Below, one piece after another: positions 35,501-50,500 of a DNA stretch of 64,000 nt (positions are counted from its first letter, which is position 1; the number at the start of each line of letters is the position of its first letter). Position numbers and translations under genes: made by a program. This DNA comes from Zygaena filipendulae (lineage: Eukaryota > Arthropoda > Insecta > Lepidoptera > Zygaenidae), in NCBI GenBank assembly GCA_907165275.2, contig OU015673.1, positions 4,789,001 to 4,853,000 on the forward strand. Reading direction: 5' to 3'. The notes under the pieces are model-generated. The model was not told the DNA's origin. It saw only the letters and a program-made list of their open reading frames with translations, and made no database searches.

Positions 35501-38500
35501 TGAAATAGCCATAAAATGGACGAAGTGCACGATAAGTTTGACGAACAGCACCATTATTTTGATGAAAAATTACAACAATTTGCATGCGCTGACTCTGAGG
35601 GGCTATTATGTAACTTTTGCTTCTATAATTTTTCGGTTGCAATTAGGAACTTGGGGGTTTTGCGATTAGAATACACACGTTTTGACACCTACAATATTTA
35701 GCAATCAACCAAAATAAATTGTACTTCAAAAGTTGAAGCTGCCTAAACATGGTTATTTGATTAATTAATAATAATTAAATCGCTATTTTTTGATTGAAAC
35801 TAAAATATGATAGCAACAAAAGTTACATAATTGCCCCACTGCAGCACTGGTGTAAGTCTATCCGTAATGAACGACCCGATTGGCGTAGTAGGTCACCATG
35901 CCTGCCCGCTAATCAAGATGTCCTTGGTTTGATTCCCGGTGGAGGTGCACTTTGTGGGGTTCCACTTTCCAGTCTGCTGGTCAAGCTAATAATAGCTTAT
36001 TTATTAATTTTTAGGAAGACCAACAGCTTTCCAGATAAAAACACTTTTAACACTTTTACTGTGGGATCAAGTAGATTTGTGAGTTGTAAAGAGGATTATC
36101 ATTATTATTAAGCCATACAAAGAGCAACTAGCAGCTGTTAAATCGGTTGTCAAATAAAGCAGTGTTGCCAACTTAAAAGTTGTGAACCTCAAATAAAACA
36201 CCCCTTGTAAAATTATATGTATAACTCAACATCGCAAAAATGTCGCTTATCTAATACAAATAGCCTTTCACCCGTTCGTTTAGTTTTAATCTATTGAGCA
36301 ACAATAAAGCCTTTACGATTTGCCACACGTGCACATTGATCCTTATCGGGAACAAGATTTGATGCATTGAAAGTGCAAAAGTCGCAGCAGGTGTGCGATT
36401 TATCTGAACACAAGACCCCTCAACCAATTTGACAATCTATCGTTATCGCTATACAAAACTAAGGAACTGATCGTCGGTCACGTGGTCACGAAAAATGGAA
36501 CTTTTGATTGGACGATTATTTGTGACCACGTCACAAGTGACATGGCGATAGGTTCCTTAGTTTTTAATAGCGATAAGAATTACAGATTTTCAACTTAGTT
36601 AAGGGGACGGCTCAGTATAACTAATTAAATGTATCTCTTTTGCAACCAAAAGTAAGATAAGAGAAAAATCTCAATAAATAGGTATACTCAATTTAAAAAA
36701 TGAAAATCTTGAACGAATAAATCCATGTTTCTACATAACTGATTAAATATACATATATATAAAAATAAATAACGGCAGAACGTCTACTGAGTCGTTATAG
36801 GGTCAAGCAGTGGTTTTACTAATACGTACCTGTTACAATGAAAATCATAGAGAAAATATAACGATATAGAACATATATTTTTGTGTTAAAAATAGTGGAC
36901 TCGTGGCTCAATATCATGCAAGTTTGGTGTTTCGAAGCTTTGGAACTACATAGTAACTGAACCGATTCCAAAAAATATTTCAATGTCCAAGGAAGCTATG
37001 TAGTATCCCTGACTGAACTAGGATGCTTTTACGAGTTTCAGAGGAAATTCAGGCGGCTGGTTCCGCGGGAGAAAGTATCTATAGGTATATTGAATTTTGT
37101 ACCTCCTATAGTTTATAAAATAGACAGACGCCACAAGCTGCATGGTTCAATATGCTATATATATATAACATCACGCTATGACCAATAGGAGCGGAGCATT
37201 ATTATTTTTTATTATTATATTTTTATTATTATTAATGTTGAAAATTAAAAAGTTCATGTCAGGATGAACAACTTGACATAGCAAAAAAAATATCAAGAAA
37301 GTTATAAAAAAGGTCTAAAAATGTGTACGGTGATATTTAAACAAATATCTCGAAATGCTTTTCGATTTAAAGTACCTATTTAAAATTGAAATGTTGTCAA
37401 TTCACAGGCTTAACCTACAGATTTGAGCCCAACTGGTTCAAAAGTTTCCGAGTTTATTAATCTCAAATACCTATATCAACATCCATTATGATATAATGGA
37501 TCATCAAATTGCAAGCACAAAGAATGGTTCCAAGAAACTAAACGACTCTAAGAATAATGGTATAGGTAGTTAGTGAAAAAACACTTTGCATTCATTGCAC
37601 GGCTGACTCACAAATTCCAATCACAAAGAATCGTATGCCCTATATTATCTAATATATATAAATCACGTGTCACGTTGTTTGTCCGCGATGGACTCCGAAA
37701 CTACTGAACGGATTTTGATAAAATTTTGTAACCATCTATAATATGGTCCAACTTAAAAGATAGGATAGTTTTTATCCCGGAATTCCCGCGGAACTCCGAA
37801 ATTACCGCGGATGAAATCGCGGGGGACAGCTAGTATTCTATATATTTTACAGTATTACCAATAGGCTATTTGACTAATTTTTTTTTAGTCCGTCTTGTAG
37901 ATTAATAAAAAAATATTGGACACGTATTTTTTCTTTTTTTACGTAATCAAAAAATAACAGCGATACATTGAGTTGAAATTTCGCGTGACGTCACTAACTA
38001 CTAACTAGTGCAGTTTGTATGGCGGCTTGTAGCGGTAAGTGACGTCACGAGCCCCACCCTAAACTTAAATGTGCTTTATCTGAGTGTATTTTCATTTATT
38101 TGAAAAATAAAAAAATAAATGTCTAATGATTTTTAATTTTCTATAAATGACGGACTAATTAGAATTTTTATTTTCAAAAGTTGTCAACATCCCTATTGTC
38201 TTAGTAGCTGACCCCGCTGTTTGATTCGCGTTAATTTAATGTGTAATTTAATGTATTAATAATAAATTACGGGTTGCCATTCAGGATTCGTCCAAAGAGC
38301 ATAGATATAGATACATAGGTACAGAGTTATAGACTGGATTTTTTAGTGTTGTGTACTGTGTAGTGGATTCGTTTGTTTTTTATAGGTACTACTACTTAAG
38401 GATTTTTCACAAATTATAAAGGTATATAATCTAAATAAATAGGCAATATCGCCGTAGTTTTTTGTTATATTGAAGCTGCTTATAATTTACCCGCGGTTTC

Positions 38501-41500
38501 GTTCCCGTGAATTTCGAGATTCCCGCGGGAACTCCCTATTCCACATACTTACCTGTCGGAACAAATTCTGCAAATGATAGTAAATAGTATGATAAATGTA
38601 AAATTTGTTAGTTTCTGTTGCAGGCACTTTTTATAACTTTATAAGTACTAAGTTGAGAATTATGTTTTAATGGGCTTTTGTTGTGATTTTGTTTGTTTAG
38701 TTTGAAATAGGTAGGTATACATGGGGCACACTAAAAGTTTTGCACTTCTAGCTAATCGGAACTATTTGAATTTCGAATGTTATATTTTTTGAAACGTTGC
38801 AACCTTCTTAGTAATAAAAAAAAACAATTGGCGGGAAATCATTTGTCAATTGTTTTTTATCACACATCAAAGTTCTACGTACGCAACGAAAATGGAATCA
38901 AGTCGAAAAGATTTTAGAGCGATGATTTTTTATGATTTTAAAAGTTCTCTCTCTCCGCAAAACTGTGTCGCTCGTCTTCAAAATGCTTTTGGTAGAGAAG
39001 CACCTTGTTTGAGCACCGTGAGGCAATGGTTTGCTGAATTTGAGAGAGATCGAGTTTCTTCACATGACGAATTTCGTGCAGGGCGGCCTTCAACTGCTGT
39101 CAACGAAAATAATGCGGCTACTGTTAAGCGGCTAATTGAAGAAAACCCGCGAATTACCTATGAGACAATTCAAGGACTATTGAAGATTGGTATGAGCCAA
39201 ATTCAGAAAATTTTACATGAAGAATTGAAAGTTCAGAAACTTTGCTGTCGTTGGAACCCTCATGAAATGACAGCGGAGCAGAAGCGGGCTCGCGTGGAAT
39301 GGTGCTCACAAATGCTACTGAAGTACGACCACGGACATTCTAATGCTGTTTATGACATTGTCACAGGAGACGAAACGTGGATTTATTGTTTTGAACCCGA
39401 AAAAAAAACAGCAATCTTGTAAATGGGTGTTTGAAAATGAGAACAGGCTAACAAAAGTGAGGCAGGCGAGAAACGTTGGTAAAAAAATGATCGCGTTTTT
39501 TTTCTCAGCTACGGGTCCTATCTGTACAATTCCACTTGAAGATCAAAAGAATGTTAATGTCGAGTGGTATTCTACCATTTGTTTACCCAGGGTGTTAGAA
39601 AAAGTTCACGAAAGACGACCAAAAAGGCGCACTCTCCTACATCATGACAACGCTTCTTCACACACGGCCAACAAAACAAAGTCCTTTTTAGCTTCCAAAA
39701 AAGTACAACTCGTCACCCATCCTGCGCGTAGCAACGACCTAGCACCCTGTGATTTCTGTATTTTCCCCAAAATCAAAGATTTGATGAGAGGTTTCACTTT
39801 TACCAACTCTGAAGAGGCAGTAATGGCGTTCAATCAGCACGTAGAAAACATGCCTTCAGATCTGTGGTCCTCCTGTTTTAAAAAATGGTTCGATCGCATA
39901 AAATAATATTTAAAATGTAAAGGAGAGTATTTTGAAAAGCAATAAACATAATATTTTGGTTATAACATGTTGTTTTTTTAAGTTACGCAAAACTTATAGT
40001 GTGACCTACGTATATTCACTTAACATCCGGTGAGCTGTGGTCAAACGGCCTAGCCTTTTTTGTGAGAACACCTGAACGGTATCAAAATTATTTAGGTATT
40101 TGCGTAGCGGATATAAGCTGTCATACAGACACGCGACAAGCGACTTTGTTTTTATATCATTAAAAACTATTATCCATTCGCTTCTGTAACAAAATGAACC
40201 TATTTTGATATTTATGAATCATGCTCTTGTAAAAAAATTGACGAACCATACCTATAACTAGGTAGAGATTCAATCGAAGCTAGTAAAATATACCACTGTT
40301 GCCAATGCCGAGGTTGTATGGCTTTTGTTTGTGCTCGTCACGTTTTTTTACATGTTAGTACAGGTGTATATACCTACATCCATAAAAGTAATGAAACTAC
40401 ATATCTACCTAGAGGTGAAAGCTGTAAATGCAAGATATTTTCTAGAATGTATGTTTTAGTTATTTTAAGAATAAATTAGGTATAGCAAGATTAACACTGG
40501 CAGGATGCAAAACTATATTAAAAGAAAATCTGCGGTATCATATATGCGCATCGCGCAAAAATGGCCGCTTTAACGGTTCTATCCTTGACAAAAGCCGCTG
40601 ATTTTTTTAAACAATGCGAACGGTGAAACAATAGTTGGCCCATCGACCATTGATCGATGCTTTGCCACTTTCGCGGTGTGCTCAGTGATAGGACACGACG
40701 CCGGTGATCCGCTCTGATTCTTATGAGTTGTGACAATGCGCGGAGGTTCGCCGCACGCGGCCGCGGGTCACACGGGACGATCACCACGGGTTTATTTTGC
40801 CAGAACCAAAGAGTTTTTTTGTTGTTAAATTTACCACTTACGGGGAAGGCAAAGGAATCTAAGTCCATATAGCCAGTTTGTATGTATTTATCTATTCATA
40901 AGTTATTAAATTGAAAAAAATCGGTGAAATGCATTAAAATGCTTTAGCGGGACTTCTGGAAGCAATTCTTCACAGTTGAACCTTAATGGCATGCTCTGTA
41001 GGAAGTTATAATTATGGTAAAACGACAACCGCCCTGCGAACACCCCATTTCATCTTACGTATTTTACTGTTTCCACACACTGTTCATCACTATTTTGCAA
41101 ATTTCACCACGTTTACACAATATTAACCATGATAAATTAATTTGTAAAACAAAGAAATAAAACTGACAACATTTTGCTCAAATGCCGCCAAAAGTCAGAA
41201 CCGAAGAGAATAGAGCATAATATATAACTAGAGAGGCAATGTGCCGGGGCAGGCGCGCCACGTTCATGAGCAAATAATAATCATTACTTCCCAATGCTAA
41301 CATACTAAATGTGTTTTTATAATATTGACAAGATAAGATAAGCTTTATTCAGCAAAAACATTGTACGGTCAATTTCGAAATCACCGTAAATACGTTACCG
41401 AATAGCGTAAGCATAGCGTAGCATATATGTATATATTTCTTTACATTATTGAAATTCGTTGTGCGTGACAAATAGTTTATCGTTTAGCTTTGTTTGCGGA

Positions 41501-44500
41501 TAATTGCCGGCGACACTGGTTTTCATACTAATTTGAGTCGATGCCCTTCTATGCTTCCTGAGTGCATCAAACTGCAGCGATGTATGAAAAAACTTATTAT
41601 TATAACATCAAGCTACGACTAATAGCGAAGCGGAGCATCAGTGAGTTTATTTTATTAAGTATATTTATTTTAGTAGGTTTTTCCTCAACGCGGGTTAAAC
41701 CGTGGTGCACAGCTAGTAGATTTATATGTATGAGATCAGCAGAACAGGTTTTATGTTCCATTTTTTATAAAGTAGTACTAGTAGATAATACCATTGATAC
41801 AAATAAATTACAACGTAGACTATAGACAGACAGCTAGCCATCCTACTTTTTTCTTTAGAGCAAGGGTATTCCCCATATCAACGTTATAAATTATCTGACA
41901 CAACTATATTATATAACTACTTGTTCATGTAGGTACATCGCCTGTGGTGGCATTTTGGTGATTTAAAAAAAAAACATATTTACTAAACTTTAATCAAATA
42001 TAGTTTATATACAGGAATATTTTTTATTAAGTGCGCAAACTTTTAAAATTAAACTTAAAGGAGTTTTAATAAACACTTTTTAATTTTGATAAGTCTTAGT
42101 ACAAAAAAGTAAAGTTATCGTGAACGAAAGATGTATACTTTGCAATTGATTTATTGGCTACTCTATTCACCGCCGCCACCGCTGCGCGCGTAGTTCGGCT
42201 AGGTATTTACGTGGGTTACAAATTACAATGTACCGACAGCTGATCGAGGTCGTTCATCCCCGCTGCAACACTCCCGCGTACGCCGCACGGCGCGCGCGCC
42301 CATTGATATTTTTACGAAATAGATAGTGTCCTTATTTTGCTAATTTAAAGCCGGATAAAAAAAAGTTTTGAAAGTTTTGAACAAATAATGGAAATGTGTT
42401 CTATTACTGATCTGAACCACCAAATTTTTTTGCGCATTGCTTAAAAAATATTCCTGTATAGTAATAGCATACTCACACATTAAACTTACCTACTCGTACA
42501 GAAGATTTTTGGGATTAATCGTACCGCCTGATAGTAGTAATGGTAATAACTATAGTTTCATTCTTAATTAGTAGTTAATTATTGTATTTATTATAGTTCC
42601 CGCGGGAGTTCTGTGATGAAAAGTACCTTATGTAAGGACTTATACCTACATACCCTATGTAAGGACAAAAGGTTCTGTACTCCTGACAATGTGCATACAA
42701 ACTTAAAGATAATTGGTTAAGAAAATATTTGCATCTAAGTAACAAGAAGCATTTCCACGAAACATAATGCTACTGCTACCATTGTTTTTTTTTTCTCCTA
42801 AATCAATTACTTTACAGCACTTTTTAGTTTTTATTTCTTTTTTTAAATGGGTTGTGGTCTTATTACTATGATAACAATATAAGTTTACATTATTTTAAAA
42901 CCACAACTGCATCACACGGATTCATAGAAATTTGGCATAACTCATGAATTGAATACCTAATGTATTAAATGGAACGATATAGAAACAAAACTTCGACGTT
43001 TGCTTTATAGAGATTTGTTTATCGTTGTATCTCGAGTCTCGACCTTCCTTACCCGCGGGTGAAGATTACTCGCTCGTTTGTTTTGCACACTCGTGAAATC
43101 ATCCTCAATGAGCACTCTTGTTTCGTTCCGATGGAACACTGATTCACATTCGCTAGTGACGTAATGCTTCCATTATTGTAATATAGAGGTATTATAGTGT
43201 TTTGCGTGTAAAGGCGTCAGACGACAGCACTCCGTTGTATAAAAACCTATTTTTGTGGCAACAGTTTGAATTGTTTACGGTCTATTATGGATAACTGTTG
43301 GGTGTCCAGACTGTGTCACGGTTCGGTAGATCTTCGAATAAAATTTAATTACAAATCGCTCTGTTTGATTTCAGGATTTTCAAATAATGGAACGCTTGGA
43401 TAAGCCTAATATTATTATAAGGGGTAAATAATTGATTATTTGCGTTTGTTTCGATTTAACTCATAACGTTACTGGATAAATTTCGAAGATTCTTTAACCA
43501 TTAGAATGCTTCATTATTCCTGAACAACATAGACTGTATGTATTGTAACACGGAATTCCCGCGGGAACTCTGAAATTACCGCGGGCGAAACCGCGAAGAA
43601 CAGCTAGTTAATAATATACCTAATAACATCTTACAATTTTATAAATCTTCCAGCTGATCGATCGTTGTAAAAGTAAGAAAATACCATAAAATAGTAGTTA
43701 GGTATTTTATTAAACATGAGACCTTTGTTAACGTTAGTTTACGATTTAGCATTACTTCCAAAAATGTTATCCATAAAAGCGACACTATAATGGCCCAATA
43801 ATATAATGCAGGTGTCTTGTACAGGTTAATCGACAGATTCGATGGCCGGTTATGAAAATTGATTTAAAAAAAAAACCAGTAATTACGGCCGCACTCAGAG
43901 TCAACTTTAATGATTACTTAGCTAAGTATAGATTTTTAAAACAAATGCCGCAATCGGAGACGTTCTGTAAATTAATGTTAATTGGAATTTAATGAGATGT
44001 AATAAATAAATTTAAAAAAACGTGACTTAATTAGTTAAATGCCAATTAACATTAATTTATAAAACTTGACTGATTGCGGCAGTTTTATTTTAACAATCTA
44101 TACTTAACTAAGTAATCATTAAAGTCGACTCTGAGTGCGGCGATTAGTCACTCAGTTTTTTGTTTATATGAATATATAAATTATCAGTTATATCCAGATT
44201 CCAGAGGATCAGGCCGGAGACTTTTGAGCGTTTAATCCGATTTCAGTAATTTAATCAGTAATTTAAATTTAATAAAACAAACTTTCGAGTTTATTTAGGG
44301 TGGTAAGCAATAATATTATTAATTAGAGATCATCGGGGAAGGCCTTTGTTCGGCAATGCACGTCTGTCGGTTGCAGATATCATTTTATGATGACTAATCT
44401 AGAGGCTTAGGCCTTAGACTCCTAATAGTTACAGTTCACAGAAACTCATAACTCAAAAGTTTTAGATTTCTTTCCTTTACCATACCTACTAATATTAAGT

Positions 44501-47500
44501 TACCGTGGAAAGTTGGTAAGTTTGTTTAGATGTAAGGAGTAGCTAATCTCTGGAACTATTGAACCGATTGTAAAAATGATTTCATTGATAGGAGGCTACT
44601 ACTAGCTAAGCTATACCTGAGAGCCGGGATACTTTTTTCACAGTTCACAAGGAAGTCACGGAATTCACGTGGATAAAATTGCGGCAGATAGTCTTCTATC
44701 TTTCTGACTCAATGACTAATCACGATCTCTCAGAAACTACTTGTGCCTATGAAGCGGAAATTTGAGTAATATGAGATGTCAGTTATAAAAGGATTTCACG
44801 AATTCCTGCGGGAACTCTCAAATTAAAGCGGGTGAAACTGCAGGGCACTTTATATCTAAGAAGAATTGTTTTTGTTTTGAACTCAGTAATTCCATACGTT
44901 TTAGGTAAGTTGATAAATGGCAAGAAACGTTTTTGCGTTCGTCATAAGTAGGTCGGGTAGTTTAATTAGTCGAATATCCTTGGTATTTTCCTCATTAGCT
45001 TTGTTTACTTACTCTTTGTTTTCTTGCTATTGATAGGGACTGGAGGTTATAAAATATATGTATATTAGGCATACAGTAACTTTATTATAACTTGCAACCT
45101 GCTCCCTTTTTAGTTTAAACTAGCTGTTCCCCGCGGTGTCACCCGCGGGGAACATTTCGGAGTTCTTGTGGGAATTACGAGATACAAAGTACCCTATGTC
45201 ACCCAGAACTACCGTAGCTTGCTATAAGTGAGAGAATTTTCAAAATTGGTTCAGTAGATCCTGAGATTACCACACTCGCAAATTTACAGACTACAGTCTC
45301 ACAATTCACACTCACAAACTCTACTTCTTTATAATATTAGTATGAGTAGATGAATAAAATTTGTAAGTACTACCTATATAATTTTTTTTTAAGTTTTAAC
45401 GAAATCTAGGTACCTACTTAATAAGATGTACACAGAATAGTTATGGCTAGGTACTCAATTTTTTTTTTCTTATGGACGACAAACACTGTTGAGTCATGGC
45501 GCCGCGCCGCCGTGGGCCGCTATAAAAAAGATTTTAGGCAAGAAACATTATTTAAATTTAATAATGAAGAATGGAGATATATAATTTTATTATTAGATAT
45601 ATTATGATATTGTGAACGTTTTTTTTATTTGTCAAGATCTAATTCGTTGTTGGTTATACATCAGATAACACATAAAAATGTCCAAAAAAAAAATAACAGT
45701 AACGTCATGTCAAAAAAAGGTCGCAAACATATACAGACCTCGGGAGATAAACACAAAATCCTTGTTATTGTTTGTTACTCTTTCACGGCCTAAGGACCTG
45801 ACCTACCATGAAATTTTACATACACGTTATCAGGGGCACAGAAGGAGGACCTAGGGTATTTTTTACCCCGGAATTCCCACGGGAACCCCAAAATTATCGT
45901 GGGTGAAACCGCGGGGAACGTTCTCATAATATTATTGTGGCACCAGTGGTAGCGATACTAATCGCGAATGTGATTTGGGGTTATTTGAGTGCACGGCGAA
46001 AGAGCAAAGAACTGTAACCACAGTATACACACGCACCCACCTACCCAGAGCATTGATGTAGAAAAACATTTAGTACGTTGCTTAAATAAACACTTAATTA
46101 TGACAGAAATAGCTAGTCAACAATTTTTCCACGCCGGTTTTGGCTAAGTTCAAAGTTACTTGCGGCACGATAAGATGGCAACTGACAGAATGATGGTTCG
46201 GATGAAATGAATGAAAATCACTTGTTGATCTTTTTAAGGATCTTAAAGTGTTGAAACTAGTGCCATGTATAGATGTATCTTAATACATATAAATCACGTG
46301 TCACGTTGTTTGTCCGCGATGGACTCCGAAACTACTGAACGGATTTTTATAAAATTTTGTAACCATTTATAATATGGTCCAACTTAAAAGATAAGATAGT
46401 TTTTATCCCGAAATTCCCGCGGGAACTTCGGAATTAATGCGGGGAACAGCTAATTACCGTAAACTACTATCAGGGGTACAAAGAAGGACTTAGAGTACTT
46501 TTTTCCCGGAATTAGCGCGGAACTCCGAAATTACCGCGGATGAAATCGCGGGGACAGCTAGTAGATTTATAAAAAAAGCTTATGTGAGTATTATATGTAT
46601 TAGCTGTCTGGCATCCATAGTACAAGCTCTGGGCCCTTATTCACTATGACCAATTATCATTCCTTGTCCGAAATGCGCGTCCCAAAAAACTTATAGGGTA
46701 TTTTTTGAACACTAGGAAACTTGAGGGAAAAACAATAATTAGCTATCGTGGCGCGTTATTTTTAACGCGACGTGTTATGGTCATAGTGAATAAGGGTCCT
46801 GCTTAGTTTGAGACATGAGCTTAGCGCTGTGGAATAATGTCCAAGCATTATTATTGTTATAGTTAGTACTAGCTGTCCCGCGAGGTTTCAAACGCGATAA
46901 TTTCGGAGTTTGCGCGGAATTGTTTTATCGGATGCCCACGTCATAAAAAACCTCCAACTTTCTGGTCTCTACGATCAGCGGTTTAGGCTGTGCGTTGATC
47001 CGTCAATCAGTCATTCAGGACAAAACATTTTTTACATAATAGATTATTATTATTTCATTTCAGAGGGACGACCGCTCGTTGCTGGCGCAGTTTTTCTTCG
47101 CCGACGACGCTTTGAACATGGTCGCCGCCGAGTTGGACTCGTTCGACGGCCGCAAGGACCCCGAGAGGTGTTCCACACTCGTCAACCAGCTGAGGCACGC
47201 GCAGGTATGTGCGTGCACCGCAGACTCATGTAGAAACTGTTCCCCGCGGCTGAATTTCGGAGTTCCCGCGGGAATTCCGTGATAAAAAGTATCCTATGTC
47301 CTCTGTGCATCTGGCAAGGTGTATGCAGAATTTCATGAAGTTTCGTCCAGGTTAATTTCAAAGTTTCCGCGAGAATTCCGTAATAAAACTGTCCTTTGTT
47401 CTCTGTAGGTACTCTTGACAACGTGTACCTATACAAAATTTCATTACGATCAGTTGAGTAGGTAGTTAAAGCGTTGAAAATATAACACATACAGACAGAC

Positions 47501-50500
47501 AGATAAGATAATAATATTATAACATTTATAATATTATAGTGTGAATATGGATAGACGACATACGATACCTATTAGTTGACACACCTTGACATACAGCATC
47601 CATGCAGTGAGATGACATTACAAACAATGTACAGACAGTAGCAGCAATAAAGATATGTCTATGTCAATGTGCAAGTGTTTGAACTTTATTACTATTGCAA
47701 TAAGATTCAACGACTCAAAAGTGCTCACATGTTTTCTTCAACAAAGCGGTTTTCGTCATACGGGATGGTAACGTCCACTGAAAAAAATATAATTTAACGA
47801 GAGAGGCAATTTAGGCGCGCGGAAGTTGCAAAGGGAGTTAGAGAAAATGCTATAGTTAACTGTATATTTTTTTAATTATTTTAATAATAGATTAACTGTC
47901 AAAATTTTGATTTTTGTCGGTCATGTATATTCATAAAATGTATTGGGCACGTATGTTTTCTTTTTTTACGCACCTACCTACTCAAAAAAGACGACGTGTC
48001 GCGCGACGTCACTCTTTGCCACCATTTATACAACGTTGTGACGTCACGGACCCCCCAAGTCCTAAACTTTAATGCGCTTTATCTAAGTTTTTTCATTCGT
48101 TTGAAAAATCAAAGAGTATGTGTCTATTATTTTTTTATTATCTATCTGACGCACTGAATAGAATTTTGATTTAAGTACACGTCTTATTAGGCAGTGTGTA
48201 GAAACTTGATGTGTAAGAAAGAAACTGATCGAACTTGCAAATCCAACACCTTTATGTGGATTTGCGTAGTCTTTCGAATGAGTCATTCGCACCGCTTGTA
48301 ATGATATGGAGGTCGACTCGATTACATATAATATGTATACAAGCATTATGATATACCAATATTATACGTATACGGTACTATATATAATATTATAATTACC
48401 TACCTGCTGATAAAAACGTCCCTTAGTTAGGTACACCCATGTGGATTTATTAATAATACGATTGTTGTCATAATATCGCGTCTGTTTTCGGTTTTTGAGA
48501 TTTTGAGTAGGTAACTAGTACCGGACTAGTGGCATTCTTGCAAAAACACTTTAATGAAAGTACCCTATCTCCTATTTCAATATTAAATCACTCATTAATA
48601 CCCATCTACTACGACAGCAAATATTCTAATTATACAACTATTTCGATTATTATACAAACCAAACGTTCATAATTTCGGAACAAATATCTGAGAGCGTAAG
48701 CACTATGTACGTTGTTTGTGAATTGTGATATTTGCTATGCATTTAATGTTTTATCTTTCCTGCAGATAAGATGTGATATGTGGGATATGTGAATTCCCTA
48801 TTAGTAACAATATTAAAATAGTTATAGGTATTGTGTTTTTATTTCAAGCTTTATAGATAAACTTGTTTACTTTTATTTATAGCCTATTATTTTTAAATAA
48901 ATTCACTTTTGTAGGTTGACTACAAGTAGGTCTTGCTCAGTGGTCGGCAACCTTGTAATCCAAAGAGCCAAATATAGACAATATACACAATTGAAAATTC
49001 AGAGTCATTTTAGACTTTGCTTTAATTTTTTTTTAATAGTCTCTTACAAGGCAAGCAAATAACATGAAATTCCGTGCCTATACTATAAACATTTCGTGGA
49101 AGAGTCGCAACCAAGGAGGCTTTAAAGACCCGCATCCTGTTCCCGACCATTGCATTAGCTCAAGAAGCGCGCTTTTGTTGCATAAAACTAGTAGGTACCT
49201 AAGCAAAGTACTATTTTGTTTATTACATAAAAATATTTAAAGTAGGTACTTACTATTTTTTTCATTACATAAAAAAATATTTGAATTTGGAACTTATATG
49301 ACGATCGGCGTATAAAAATCAAAATTATATTTAGTACTAGCTGTCCCGTGCGGTTTCACCCGCGATAATTTCGAAGTTCCCGCGGAATCGTTCCATACAA
49401 AATTTGCAACTCCTTTCCATCCCCTCAGGGGTTGAATTTTCAAAAATCCTTTCTTATCGGATAGTCGGACGTCATACAAACAACACGCCCTCCAAGTTTC
49501 AGGTCTCTACGATCAGCGGTTTAAGCTGTGCGTTGATCCATCAGTCATTCAGGACAAAGCATTTTATACTATGTATAGATAGATGAATAAAATGTTAGAC
49601 ACGTATTTTTTGCTTTTTCAAATTTATGAGAAAAATATTTAGAATATAATATCTAGTAGTTCTAAGTATAAAGTGGACCAAGGCGTGACGTCACGCGAAA
49701 TTTCGACTCAATTTGTCGCTGTTATTTTTTGATTATATTGGTTTTTTTATATTGGTTGGATTGGTTGGGAAATACAAAAGCGAAATTTGTCTTATAGATC
49801 AGCATTGTTTAAGGGTATTTAATTAGTTTAAGTGCATATCAAACTGTAATTGTGTATTGTCCTATCAATGTTAAATACCTGTTAATGTTGAAATAAAGAA
49901 AATAAAATAAAATAAAATAAAAATCTATCCATCTATTAAAAACCTATTTTTTATCACATCATTTTCTCAGCCCGCCTTTCTTATAGTACGGACCGCCAAG
50001 AGGGGATTTGTGGATTAGCTAAAGCGCGTCAGATGAACATAAGGGGGGTACCTTGCACCATGTTGAGTACCTCCACCAAATATAGGCCCTCTACACTGGT
50101 GGGTGCGTCTAGAATAACCGATCAGATTAGTAAAAAAAAATCGATAACTCGAAATACTCGAGCGCGTCAGATTAAGATATGGTGGGTTAATTACATAGTG
50201 AGAAGTATGTATATGAATAATCTGACCATTTGAACGTGACGTAAGGGAGTTAGAGGATCACAAACTTGCAAAAAAAAAAAACGCAACTTCGACATTCTCG
50301 AGCGCAGTTGATTTATTATTTATTTTAAAGTAATTAACTCAAGGATAGCGGGAAAAATATAATCTGCCGATTTTCATAAGCCGAAGAAACAAAAATCGTC
50401 TTCGAATCGAACAAGCAGCTGCAGTGAAACATGTACCTATTCATATCTCTGTCTTTCTTTCCCTTTTACTTTTTCTCTATCTCTCACTCTCTCGCACCGT

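Noticed and set aside
40518..40868. 116-codon minus-strand frame
   Set aside because: No recognisable domain and no splice partners; kept only as a possible regulatory island.
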